Assembly: GCA_016187325.1 (NCBI GenBank)
Contig: JACPJY010000188.1
Span: forward strand, 1-5,052
DNA from: Rhodospirillales bacterium
GTDB taxonomy: Bacteria > Pseudomonadota > Alphaproteobacteria > Rhodospirillales > Casp-alpha2
Length of the DNA stretch: 5,052 nt
Direction: 5' to 3'
The translations under genes and the position numbers were made by a program. Under the pieces are notes generated by a model that was given only the letters and a program-made list of their open reading frames with translations, did not search any database and had not been told where the DNA came from. Below, piece after piece: positions 1 to 5,052 of the stretch. Each line of letters opens with the position of its first letter. The stretch's first letter is position 1.

Positions 1-250
1 CCGGCGTCGGGCCGAAGCCGATGGCGATGCAGTTGCCGGCGAGCCAGAAGGCGAGCTCCCCCGATTCGACAACGGCGCGCGCGTCCTTCTCCGGTTTCGC
101 CGTGACGGGCGTGTCGAAATACACCTCGTCGCCCCAGGTCTGGGCGCTGGAGGCGAACGGCGCCTTGTCGTAGATGGCGTTGGCGGTCGGCGTGTCGAAC
201 AACTCGGCGGTGATCGCCACGCCGCCGATGGTCATCGTCAAGGTTCGCAT
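1..250 (-). CDS. Cyclophilin-like fold protein (TM1367/PF04126 type), partial: C-terminus off the left edge
   Basis: The reading frame from ATG at 250 is open to the window edge and gives 83 residues with no stop. It resembles the small bacterial cyclophilin-like family typified by Thermotoga TM1367: AELFDTPTAN at residues 15-24, QTWGDEVYF at 37-45 and LAFWLAGNCIAIGFGPTP at 66-83, which are the conserved stretches of that family. Family members are usually about 120 residues, so roughly the last 40 are missing here. The fold is a cyclophilin-like beta barrel, but prolyl isomerase activity is not established for this family and I do not assign it. There is no signal peptide, so it is probably cytoplasmic. 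An in-frame ATG at 235 is an alternative start; 250 is chosen because residues 3-8 (TLTMTI) look like the family's first beta strand. It lies 22 bp downstream of the NTF2-like gene on the same strand, so cotranscription is likely. Confidence 0.85.
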   Translation of the reverse strand, partial: MRTLTMTIGGVAITAELFDTPTANAIYDKAPFASSAQTWGDEVYFDTPVTAKPEKDARAVVESGELAFWLAGNCIAIGFGPTP

Positions 251-272
251 CGCTTCGTTCCGTGCGTGCGGC

Positions 273-671
273 TCACTGCATGGTGTCGGGTGGCTCGGCC
301 TCGGTCTCCGGCGGCGGCGCCGCGCCAGCCTGGTGATGGATTATCTTCCACTGTCCGCGCTCGCGCACGAAAATGTTGGTGGCGACCAGGAATCCCTGGT
401 CGAGCACCTCATGGCAGATGACGCAGGCGATGTCGCCGAGCACCCGCGCCTCGGCGTTCTGGCAGGCGATATTGGGGGCCGACGGGCCGGCGAGGATGGC
501 TTGCCAACTTTCCATCACCGCGTCGCGCCCGGTGAGCGGCCCCCATCCGGGATGGATGCACGTCACCGGCGTTTCCCTGGCCCACACCTCGTCCATGGCC
601 GCGAGGTCGCGGCTGGCGAACGCCAGGTAAAAGGCGTCGTTGGCGAACAGGACGGCGGCATGTTCCGGCAT
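273..671 (-). CDS. NTF2/SnoaL-like small protein (nuclear transport factor 2 family)
   Basis: This 132-residue protein has the pattern of the SnoaL_3/DUF4440-like group of the NTF2 superfamily. Residues 9-31 form the N-terminal helix (FANDAFYLAFASRDLAAMDEVW), followed by CIHPGWGPLTGRDAV at about 38-52, a tryptophan helix (SWQAIL, 55-60), and C-terminal strands with the typical FVRERGQWKIIHHQ ending (101-114). Such proteins form cone-shaped alpha+beta barrels with a pocket. Some are enzymes (ketosteroid isomerase type), but many have no known reaction, and the sequence does not let me choose. The tail after residue 115 is proline- and glutamate-rich and probably disordered. There is no signal peptide or membrane segment. 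ATG at 671 is chosen because it directly precedes the helix; the nearby ATG at 678 is out of frame. This is the first gene of a minus-strand pair with the cyclophilin-like gene and is divergent from the LamG gene. Confidence 0.87.
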   Translation of the reverse strand: MPEHAAVLFANDAFYLAFASRDLAAMDEVWARETPVTCIHPGWGPLTGRDAVMESWQAILAGPSAPNIACQNAEARVLGDIACVICHEVLDQGFLVATNIFVRERGQWKIIHHQAGAAPPPETEAEPPDTMQ

Positions 672-718
672 CGGGCATCCGGGATTGTGAAGAAAACCAG
701 TTTAGACCTTCGCCGCCG

Positions 719-732
719 CGGTTGGCCAACCG
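719..732. repeat. 14-bp perfect palindrome, candidate operator
   Basis: CGGTTGGCCAACCG reads identically on both strands and is centred between 725 and 726. It lies 48 bp upstream of the NTF2-like start and 121 bp upstream of the LamG start. A perfect dyad of this length in a divergent promoter region is a plausible binding site for a dimeric regulator. No regulator gene is in the window, and the motif matches no operator I recognise with confidence. Confidence 0.4.
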
Positions 733-744
733 GCATTCGAGGCG

Positions 745-776
745 CTGCCCGGGATGTTCTCGGGGGCCTGCCCGGG
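745..776. repeat. Paired direct repeat CTGCCCGGG, 23 bp apart
   Basis: CTGCCCGGG occurs at 745-753 and again at 768-776. Each copy contains the 6-bp palindrome CCCGGG, and the start-to-start distance is 23 bp, close to two helical turns. The location in the divergent intergenic region makes paired protein sites possible, but in GC-rich DNA a 9-bp coincidence is not rare. Confidence 0.3.
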
Positions 777-852
777 TTTAAACGCAAGCCCCTGAGCTTA
801 TTCGGCTTCGTCGGCGGAAAATTAGTGACAGTAACGACAACCGGTCCTAGTC

Positions 853-2985
853 ATGTGGAGCGCTCATTGGGAATCCGCGGACATGGCTGATCAACCGACC
901 GTCGCGGCGGGCCGCGTGCTGCCGCTGCCCATCGCCGAAGCGCTTCGCGACAGGGATTGCGCCGACGTGCTCGCCGTCGGCGTTTCCAACCTGCCGCCAG
1001 GGACCGTGCTGTCCGCCGGCACCGACAACGGCGATGGAAGTTGGACGCTGGCAACGACGGACCTCGACGGCCTGACCATCGCGCCGCCCGCCGACCGGTT
1101 CGGCGACGTAACCCTTACTGTCAGCGCTGTGGCCCGGGATGCCGCCGGCGGCGATGCGGCGCTGACGACCACTGCCTTCGGGTTGACGGTAGCATTTGGC
1201 CCGGCGCCGACGCCGACCCTGCCCCCGGAAGCGACAGCCGTTGCCGGCCCGCCGGCGATGCCCGCGCCGATACCGACCGCGGTCGACGTCCCGCCCGCCG
1301 CCGCGCCGGTTGTCGTCGACGCCATCGACACCGCCGATGCTGGCGTTGGCGGCGACAGGACCATCGCCCTCGACATCGACGTCGGCCTCGGCGAGGACGA
1401 CGTGCCGGGGCCGATTTCCGTCGCCATCGGCGGCGTGCCCGCCGGCGCGACGCTGTCGGCCGGTACCGACATGGGCGGCGGCACCTGGATCCTCGACTCG
1501 GCGGCGCTCGCCGGGTTGACGCTCGCGCTGCCGGCCGGCGCGCCCGATCGACTCGCCCTCGGCATTGCCGCGACGGCGGCCGACGGCACCAGCGCCACCG
1601 GCGTGCTGGCGCTCACCGTCTCGGAATTGCCGGACGTCGAGCCGGAACCGGAGCCGGCGATTGCACCCGAGCCCGAACCGGAAGCAATGCCCGAGCCCGC
1701 GATCGAGCCGGAGCCCGAACCGGATCTGGAACCAGAGCCGGCGTTTGAAACCGAGGCCGCACCGGAACCATTGCCACGAGCGGAAGCAGATGCTGCCGCG
1801 TTGCCCGACGCTCGTCTGCCGGTCGCCTATTGGAAGCTGGACGAACTTCTGCCCGGCAGGGTCGGCGATGAAATGGCAAACCACCACGGACGTTCGCATG
1901 GCGTCGCCGACGGCGCCGGCGGCGGAGCCTTCGACACCGTCGACACCTTCGACGGCATCGACGACTACATCGAGGTCCCCCATGCCCGCGACCTGGCGCC
2001 CGACGAAGGTACGCTAACGGCATGGTTCAATGCGTTCGCGACCAGCCAGGGAACCATCGCCGCCAAGGGTGCGCGCGCCGCAGGCCCGCATATGGCGCTC
2101 TCCATCGCCAGCCGGCGGCTACGCTTCGTGATCGGCGCCGACGCCGCCGTCCACGCTGCCGAAGGCGGCGTCTTCGGCACCACCGAATGGAACCAGGCGA
2201 CCGTCACCTGGGGTGCCGCCGGCATGGCGCTGTATCTCAACGGCGAGCCGGTGGCTACGGACGACTATGCCGACGGACTCGCCGGCAACCGCAGCCGGTG
2301 GATGTTCGGCTCCGCCGATACCGGCGACGGCGTGGGCGAATTCTTCCACGGCGAGCTTGACGACATCGCCCTTTATGGCGAACAGCTCGACGCCGCCGCC
2401 GTGCGCCGGCTGTTTCAGGTCGGCGTCATCGGCATGATGGAGGGCGAGGGCGCGGTGATCGACGAGCCGGTTGTCGCGGCGACGAGCGACTCGCCCCTAG
2501 ACCTCGACGCCATCCCCGCCGAAGCCGCCGGCCCGGCGAGCCTCGCCATCCTCGATGTCGCCGACGATCTCGTCGAGGCGATCGAGGATGCTAAACCGGC
2601 GGACGACATCGGGCCGGCCGATGATACCGCGGCGCCGGAAATCGCGGCGTCCGGTGGCGACTCGCCCCTCGACCTCGATGCCATTCCCGTCGAAACCGAG
2701 GGCCCGAAGAGCCTCGCCATCCTCGATGCCGAAGACGAGGACGCCGATGACGCGGACACCGGCGCCGAAGCCATCGCCGTCGCGGAAGTTGAACCCGAAC
2801 CGGCCGAAATCGGCGCCGGCATCGATGAGGGCGTGTTCGTGTTCGGCGCCGGCGGCGACTACTTCCAGGGCGGCGACGGCTGGTCCGACGCGGTCCGCCC
2901 GCCGCCTGCCGACGATGTACCCGCCGTCTCGGTTGTCGCGGGCGAGGAACTCAAGCTCACCGGCGGCGACAAGCTCGAATGGTGA
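853..2985 (+). CDS. LamG-domain (concanavalin A-like) multidomain protein, probably secreted
   Basis: This is a 710-residue acidic protein. In order, it has a beta-rich module (about 22-113) with LSAGTDNGDGSWTL, a Pro/Ala linker, a second module (about 150-256) with LSAGTDMGGGTWIL, a Glu-Pro-rich linker (263-308), and a Laminin_G_3-type jellyroll (about 324-521) with VAYWKLDE, FDGIDDYIEVP, LYLNGEPVA and the closing GELDDIALYGEQL. After that come an acidic low-complexity region with a duplicated motif (546-572 and 603-629) and a tail with GGDYFQGGDGWSDAV. LamG domains usually bind glycans or proteins outside the cell. No Sec signal peptide or membrane helix is visible; the modules and tail resemble type I secretion substrates, so export by that route is my inference. 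ATG 853 is the first possible start, since TAA at 832-834 is in frame upstream. ATG 883, with GGGA at 869-872, has the better ribosome site and may be the real start. The 3' end overlaps the DUF952 start. Confidence 0.85.
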   Translation: MWSAHWESADMADQPTVAAGRVLPLPIAEALRDRDCADVLAVGVSNLPPGTVLSAGTDNGDGSWTLATTDLDGLTIAPPADRFGDVTLTVSAVARDAAGGDAALTTTAFGLTVAFGPAPTPTLPPEATAVAGPPAMPAPIPTAVDVPPAAAPVVVDAIDTADAGVGGDRTIALDIDVGLGEDDVPGPISVAIGGVPAGATLSAGTDMGGGTWILDSAALAGLTLALPAGAPDRLALGIAATAADGTSATGVLALTVSELPDVEPEPEPAIAPEPEPEAMPEPAIEPEPEPDLEPEPAFETEAAPEPLPRAEADAAALPDARLPVAYWKLDELLPGRVGDEMANHHGRSHGVADGAGGGAFDTVDTFDGIDDYIEVPHARDLAPDEGTLTAWFNAFATSQGTIAAKGARAAGPHMALSIASRRLRFVIGADAAVHAAEGGVFGTTEWNQATVTWGAAGMALYLNGEPVATDDYADGLAGNRSRWMFGSADTGDGVGEFFHGELDDIALYGEQLDAAAVRRLFQVGVIGMMEGEGAVIDEPVVAATSDSPLDLDAIPAEAAGPASLAILDVADDLVEAIEDAKPADDIGPADDTAAPEIAASGGDSPLDLDAIPVETEGPKSLAILDAEDEDADDADTGAEAIAVAEVEPEPAEIGAGIDEGVFVFGAGGDYFQGGDGWSDAVRPPPADDVPAVSVVAGEELKLTGGDKLEW
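991..1494 (+). repeat. Two copies of an adhesin/RTX-type module core (LSAGTD..G.W.L)
   Basis: The core at 991-1050 (LPPGTVLSAGTD, then NGDGSWTL) recurs at 1435-1494 (VPAGATLSAGTD, then MGGGTWIL). Each is followed by a Leu-Thr-rich strand (LDGLTIAPPAD, LAGLTLALPAG) and a closing strand ending in LTV. This is the pattern of tandem Ig-like modules in very large alphaproteobacterial surface and RTX-like proteins. Only two modules are present here, and they have diverged, so they are old rather than recently copied. Confidence 0.7.
1639..1740 (+). repeat. Glu-Pro-rich linker encoded by a degenerate GAR-CCN repeat
   Basis: Residues 263-296 of the LamG protein are dominated by Glu-Pro dipeptides (runs such as EPEPEPAIAPEPEPE), encoded by alternating GAG/GAA and CCG/CCC codons. 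EP-rich stretches form stiff extended spacers, here between the second beta module and the LamG domain. The codons vary, so the DNA is not a perfect hexamer tract, though length change by slippage remains possible. Confidence 0.7.
2488..2739 (+). repeat. Duplicated 27-residue acidic motif DSPLDLDAIP...SLAILD
   Basis: The unit at 2488-2568 (residues 546-572) recurs at 2659-2739 (603-629), 171 bp later. Both have DSPLDLDAIP, then Glu, Gly-Pro and SLAILD at the same spacing; I count 20 identical residues of 27. The intervening 30 residues are acidic and alanine-rich and do not repeat. I do not recognise the motif from a named domain. Confidence 0.75.
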
Positions 2986-3398
2986 CGCGTCCGATGCCAT
3001 CGGCCCCCGACCGCGCGCAGTCGATCTACCATATGTGCCGGCGTGCCGAATGGTGCGCGGCGGCAGCCGAGGGCATCTACCGCGGCTCGTCGCAGGACGT
3101 GGCCGACGGCTTCATCCATTTCTCGACCGCCGATCAACTGCGCGCCAGCGCCGCCAAGCACCGCGCCGGCCAGCGGGACCTGGTGCTGCTCACCGTCGAT
3201 GCGCGGGTACTCGGCCAAGCGCTCAGGTGGGAGCCGGCGCGCGGCGGCGAGCTGTTCCCGCATCTCTACGGACCGCTGCCGGTGGCAGCAGTGACGCGCG
3301 TCGACGAACTGCCGCTCGCGCTCGACGGCGGCCACCTGTTCCCGCCTGGCGTGCCGCCGGCGCCACCCGACAACCTCGGCGGCGGGGGAGGGCGGTGA
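2979..3398 (+). CDS. DUF952 family protein (PF06108)
   Basis: This 139-residue protein shows the DUF952 signature throughout: SIYHMCRRAEW (15-25), GIYRGSSQDVADGFIHFSTA (32-51), the Ala-Lys-His segment (59-61), DLVLLTVDARVLG (67-79), LRWEPARGGELFPHLYGPLP (82-101), and a Gly-rich tail. The biochemical role is undefined. From memory, comparative work has placed DUF952 in the ADP-ribosyltransferase fold class; the conserved H18 and H47 would be the residues of interest, but activity is not shown. It is probably a soluble cytoplasmic protein. ATG 2979 overlaps the LamG stop as ATGGTGA, with GGCGG at 2962-2966 upstream. ATG 2994, preceded by GGTGA at 2981-2985 with 8-nt spacing, is a good alternative that would still contain the whole domain. 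The stop at 3396-3398 shares one base with the pyrD start. The DUF952-pyrD pair is familiar from alphaproteobacteria. Confidence 0.93.
   Translation: MVTRPMPSAPDRAQSIYHMCRRAEWCAAAAEGIYRGSSQDVADGFIHFSTADQLRASAAKHRAGQRDLVLLTVDARVLGQALRWEPARGGELFPHLYGPLPVAAVTRVDELPLALDGGHLFPPGVPPAPPDNLGGGGGR
3387..3392 (+). promoter_or_regulatory. Ribosome binding site of pyrD
   Basis: GGAGGG, inside the purine run at 3384-3392, lies 5 nt before the ATG at 3398. It is the strongest Shine-Dalgarno match in the window and fixes the pyrD start, even though the frame stays open far upstream. It sits within the last codons of the DUF952 gene, where it also accounts for that protein's Gly-rich C-terminus. Confidence 0.8.
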
Positions 3399-4459
3399 TG
3401 AGCCGCTTTTACCGCTTGGTATGGCCGGCGCTGCGCTGCCTGGACCCGGAAGCCGCGCACCGGCTCGCCGTGTTCGCCCTCAAGCGCCGCCTGGTGCCGC
3501 CGCCAACGGCCCATGACGACGCCAGCCTGCGCCAGCGCCTGTGGGGCCTCGACTTCGCCAACCCGATCGGCCTCGCCGCCGGCTTCGACAAGGACGCCGA
3601 AGTGGCGAGCGCCATGCTCGACCAGGGCTTCGGCTTCGTCGAGACCGGCACCGTGACGCCGCTGCCGCAACCCGGCAACCCGAAGCCCCGGGTGTTCCGG
3701 CTCGCACGCGACCGCGCCGTCATTAACCGCCTCGGCTTCAACAGCCTGGGCGCCGATGTTGTTGCTCGCAACCTCGGGCGCCTGATGCATCGGTCCGGCC
3801 CCATCGGCGTCAACCTCGGCAAGAACGCAGCGAGTGCCGACGCTGCCCGCGACTACGCCGCCGGCGCGCGCGCCTTCGCCCGCCTCGCCGACTATCTGGT
3901 CGTCAACGTATCGTCGCCGAACACGCCGGGCCTGCGCGCCCTGCAAAGCCCGGACGCGCTCACGGCGATCCTCGACGCGGTGCAGACGGCGCTCGCCGAG
4001 GCATCGCCCGTGAACTCGCCGCCGCTGCTGCTCAAAGTGGCCCCCGACCTCACCGATGACGACAAGCGCGACATCGCCGCCGTCGCCGTCGACAAGAAGC
4101 TCGCCGGCATCATCGCTGCCAACACCACCGTCGCCCGCGCACCGACGCTGACCGACCCCAAGGCGGGCGAGCAGGGGGGATTGAGTGGCCAGCCGCTGTT
4201 CGAGCCGTCGACCCGAGTGCTCGCCGACTTCTACAGGCTGACCCGCGGCCGGATGCCGCTGGTCGGCGTCGGCGGCGTCGCCTCCGGCACGCAGGCCTAT
4301 GCCAAAATCCGCGCCGGCGCATCCCTGGTGCAGCTCTACACGGCGCTGGTGTTCGACGGCCCGGGGATCGTCACCCGCATCAAGCACGAGCTCGCCGAAT
4401 GCCTGCGGCGCGACGGCTTCGCCACCGTCGGCGACGCCGTCGGCGCCGACCACCGCTGA
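3398..4459 (+). CDS. pyrD: Class 2 (quinone-dependent) dihydroorotate dehydrogenase
   Basis: This 353-residue enzyme oxidises dihydroorotate to orotate, the fourth step of de novo UMP synthesis, and passes electrons through FMN to membrane quinone. The class 2 features are all present: an N-terminal extension for membrane and quinone contact (FYRLVWPALRCLDPEAAHRL, 4-23), AAGFDKDAE (60-68), GTVTPLPQPGNPKPRVFRL (84-102), NRLGFNS (110-116), GVNLGKN (137-143), NVSSPNTPG (170-178) with Ser173 as catalytic base, Lys213 in LLKVAPDL, ANTT (241-244), GLSGQPL (261-267), VGVGGV (289-294) and QLYTALVFDGP (312-322). Numbering parallels E. coli PyrD, with Ser173 matching its Ser175. GFNS in place of GFNN also occurs in the human enzyme and is not a defect. 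The start is set by a strong ribosome site and a TGATG overlap with the DUF952 stop, implying translational coupling. The open frame before 3398 is not part of the gene. Confidence 0.98.
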   Translation: MSRFYRLVWPALRCLDPEAAHRLAVFALKRRLVPPPTAHDDASLRQRLWGLDFANPIGLAAGFDKDAEVASAMLDQGFGFVETGTVTPLPQPGNPKPRVFRLARDRAVINRLGFNSLGADVVARNLGRLMHRSGPIGVNLGKNAASADAARDYAAGARAFARLADYLVVNVSSPNTPGLRALQSPDALTAILDAVQTALAEASPVNSPPLLLKVAPDLTDDDKRDIAAVAVDKKLAGIIAANTTVARAPTLTDPKAGEQGGLSGQPLFEPSTRVLADFYRLTRGRMPLVGVGGVASGTQAYAKIRAGASLVQLYTALVFDGPGIVTRIKHELAECLRRDGFATVGDAVGADHR

Positions 4460-4473
4460 ACCGTTCGCGCATT
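4460..4473. other. 14-bp convergent junction without an intrinsic terminator
   Basis: The pyrD stop (TGA 4457-4459) and the AbrB-family stop (TAA 4474-4476 on the minus strand) face each other across 14 bp. I see no GC-rich hairpin followed by a T run on either strand here. The inverted repeat GTCGGCG/CGCCGAC at 4427-4433 and 4444-4450 lies inside pyrD and has no T tract. Transcripts from the two sides may therefore overlap, or end by Rho. Confidence 0.5.
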
Positions 4474-5052
4474 TTACGGCTCCGGATTGGCGACGCCCTC
4501 GTGGCTTTCCTTCGGCGGGTGCGGTTTTTTCAAGTGCAAACGCTTCTTGAGCCAGGCGAATACCAGCGGCGCCGCCGTCACCATGAAGATCATGCGCAGC
4601 AAGTGATGGGTCGACACGAACGCCGTGTCGATGCCCATGGCGAGGCTGATCAGCGTCATCTCCGCCAGCCCGCCTGGCGAGAACGCCAGCCACAGTGCCT
4701 CGAACCCGAGCCCGGTAAGGCGGTTGAGCAGATAAGCGAACACCACCGCCAGCGCCACCATGAACAGCGTCACCGCAATGCTGAGGTACATGGTCTTGAA
4801 CACATGACGCACCGGCACGCCGACGAACCGGCAGCCGACGTTGGTGCCGATCACGATCTGCGCCAGGTTCACTAGCTCGCTAGGCGGCTTGGCGGCGGTC
4901 AGCCCGGCCATGTGGACAGCGGCGCTGAGCACCATCGGCCCGATCAGTGGCGCCGCCGGGATCTTGAGCCGCCTGGCGATCGGAAAACCGATCGCGCACA
5001 CCGCCAGGATCAGGAAATCGCGGCCGGCGATGTCGGCGACGCTGCCGAGCGC
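4474..5052 (-). CDS. AbrB-family integral membrane protein (PF05145), partial: N-terminus off the right edge
   Basis: The frame is open from the right edge to TAA at 4474-4476 and gives 192 residues, the C-terminal part of a family usually near 350 residues built from two copies of the AbrB membrane repeat. Conserved pieces are ARRLKIPAAPLIGPM (26-40), LVNLAQIVIGTNVGCRF (60-76), LAFSPGGLAEMTLISLAMGI (122-141) and FVSTHHLLRM (145-154). About five or six hydrophobic membrane segments are seen, including 88-109 and 154-168, ending in a basic, proline-rich cytoplasmic tail (KKRLHLKKPHPP). The family is often mislabelled 'ammonia monooxygenase' and should not be confused with the Bacillus DNA-binding AbrB; E. 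coli AbrB was reported to affect aidB expression, but the molecular function is unclear. GTG at 5001 is internal, because the family signature extends upstream of it. The gene converges on pyrD across 14 bp. Confidence 0.92.
   Translation of the reverse strand, partial: ALGSVADIAGRDFLILAVCAIGFPIARRLKIPAAPLIGPMVLSAAVHMAGLTAAKPPSELVNLAQIVIGTNVGCRFVGVPVRHVFKTMYLSIAVTLFMVALAVVFAYLLNRLTGLGFEALWLAFSPGGLAEMTLISLAMGIDTAFVSTHHLLRMIFMVTAAPLVFAWLKKRLHLKKPHPPKESHEGVANPEP

Larger units (their letters stand above)
672..852. promoter_or_regulatory. Divergent intergenic region between the NTF2-like and LamG genes
   Basis: These 181 bp separate two divergently transcribed genes and should hold promoters for both. 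The stretch is more AT-rich than its surroundings at 692-705 and 777-832. Visible structure consists of a 14-bp palindrome at 719-732, two CTGCCCGGG copies at 745-753 and 768-776, and GTTTAAAC at 776-783. I see no convincing sigma-70 -35/-10 pair on either strand: TAAACT, read on the minus strand at about 701-706, is a possible -10 hexamer for the NTF2-like gene but has no good -35. The assignment as regulatory DNA rests on gene orientation and the repeats. Confidence 0.5.

Noticed and set aside
785..808. AAGCC...GGCTT inverted repeat upstream of the LamG gene as a hairpin or attenuator
   Set aside because: The stem is only 5 bp with a 14-nt loop and no conserved features; chance is a sufficient explanation.
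174..890. Plus-strand open frame of 238 codons across the NTF2-like gene and intergenic region
   Set aside because: It is antisense to the NTF2-like and cyclophilin-like genes, both supported by family motifs; its own translation has no recognisable domain.
847..1983. Long open frame (378 codons) on the minus strand opposite the LamG gene
   Set aside because: It is arginine/glycine-rich low-complexity translation typical of the antisense frame of GC-rich coding DNA, while the plus-strand frame has recognisable domains.
2555..3397. Open frame continuous upstream of pyrD, suggesting an N-terminal fusion
   Set aside because: This part is the out-of-frame reading of the LamG and DUF952 genes, rich in Arg/Pro/Ser. 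The strong ribosome site at 3387-3392 and the normal class 2 N-terminus place the start at 3398.
3713..3745. GFNS in PyrD as a damaged substrate-binding motif (GFNN in E. coli)
   Set aside because: The ligand-contacting Asn of GFN is kept, and the human enzyme also has GFNS, so this is natural variation.
4427..4450. Inverted repeat GTCGGCG/CGCCGAC near the pyrD end as an intrinsic terminator
   Set aside because: It lies inside the pyrD coding sequence and no T tract follows it; such GGCG/CGCC repeats are common in this composition.
3266..4693. Long minus-strand frame (475 codons) opposite pyrD
   Set aside because: It is antisense to an unmistakable pyrD and crosses the convergent junction into the AbrB-family gene; its translation matches no family I recognise.
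4999..5001. GTG at 5001 as the start of a short, complete AbrB-type protein
   Set aside because: The frame stays open to the window edge with family-like sequence upstream, and the family is normally about twice this length, so the gene is simply cut by the edge.

Overview
The window is GC-rich, densely packed bacterial DNA. Its protein families and codon use (strong G/C at third positions) fit an alphaproteobacterium, perhaps of Rhodospirillales or Hyphomicrobiales type. The pairing of a DUF952 gene with class 2 pyrD supports this. The placement is inferred from gene content and composition, not from a marker gene. I see no rRNA, tRNA, CRISPR array, insertion sequence or integrase.

Layout, left to right. 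(1) On the minus strand at 1-671 is a two-gene unit: an NTF2/SnoaL-like small protein (671 to 273), then 22 bp later a TM1367-type cyclophilin-like protein that runs off the left edge. (2) At 672-852 is a 181-bp divergent intergenic region with a perfect 14-bp palindrome and two copies of a 9-bp sequence 23 bp apart. (3) On the plus strand at 853-4459 are three genes that touch or overlap: a 710-residue LamG (concanavalin A-like) multidomain protein, a DUF952 protein, and pyrD, the quinone-linked dihydroorotate dehydrogenase of pyrimidine synthesis. (4) On the minus strand from 5052 down to 4474 is the C-terminal part of an AbrB-family integral membrane protein. It converges on pyrD with only 14 bp between the stop codons.

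The least ordinary gene is the LamG protein. It begins almost directly inside a repeat module of the type common in large secreted adhesin or RTX-like proteins and has no visible Sec signal peptide. After the second module come a Glu-Pro-rich linker, one LamG domain, a duplicated acidic motif (DSPLDLDAIP...SLAILD) that I do not recognise, and a short GGDGWSD-type tail resembling the C-terminal ends of some type I secretion substrates. Its stop codon overlaps the DUF952 start, so this likely extracellular protein appears to be joined to a pyrimidine-biosynthesis transcription unit. DUF952-pyrD is a recurrent pair; the LamG gene in front looks like the lineage-specific addition. The rest of the window is ordinary housekeeping or small conserved genes, and I found no clear sign of a new multi-gene system.
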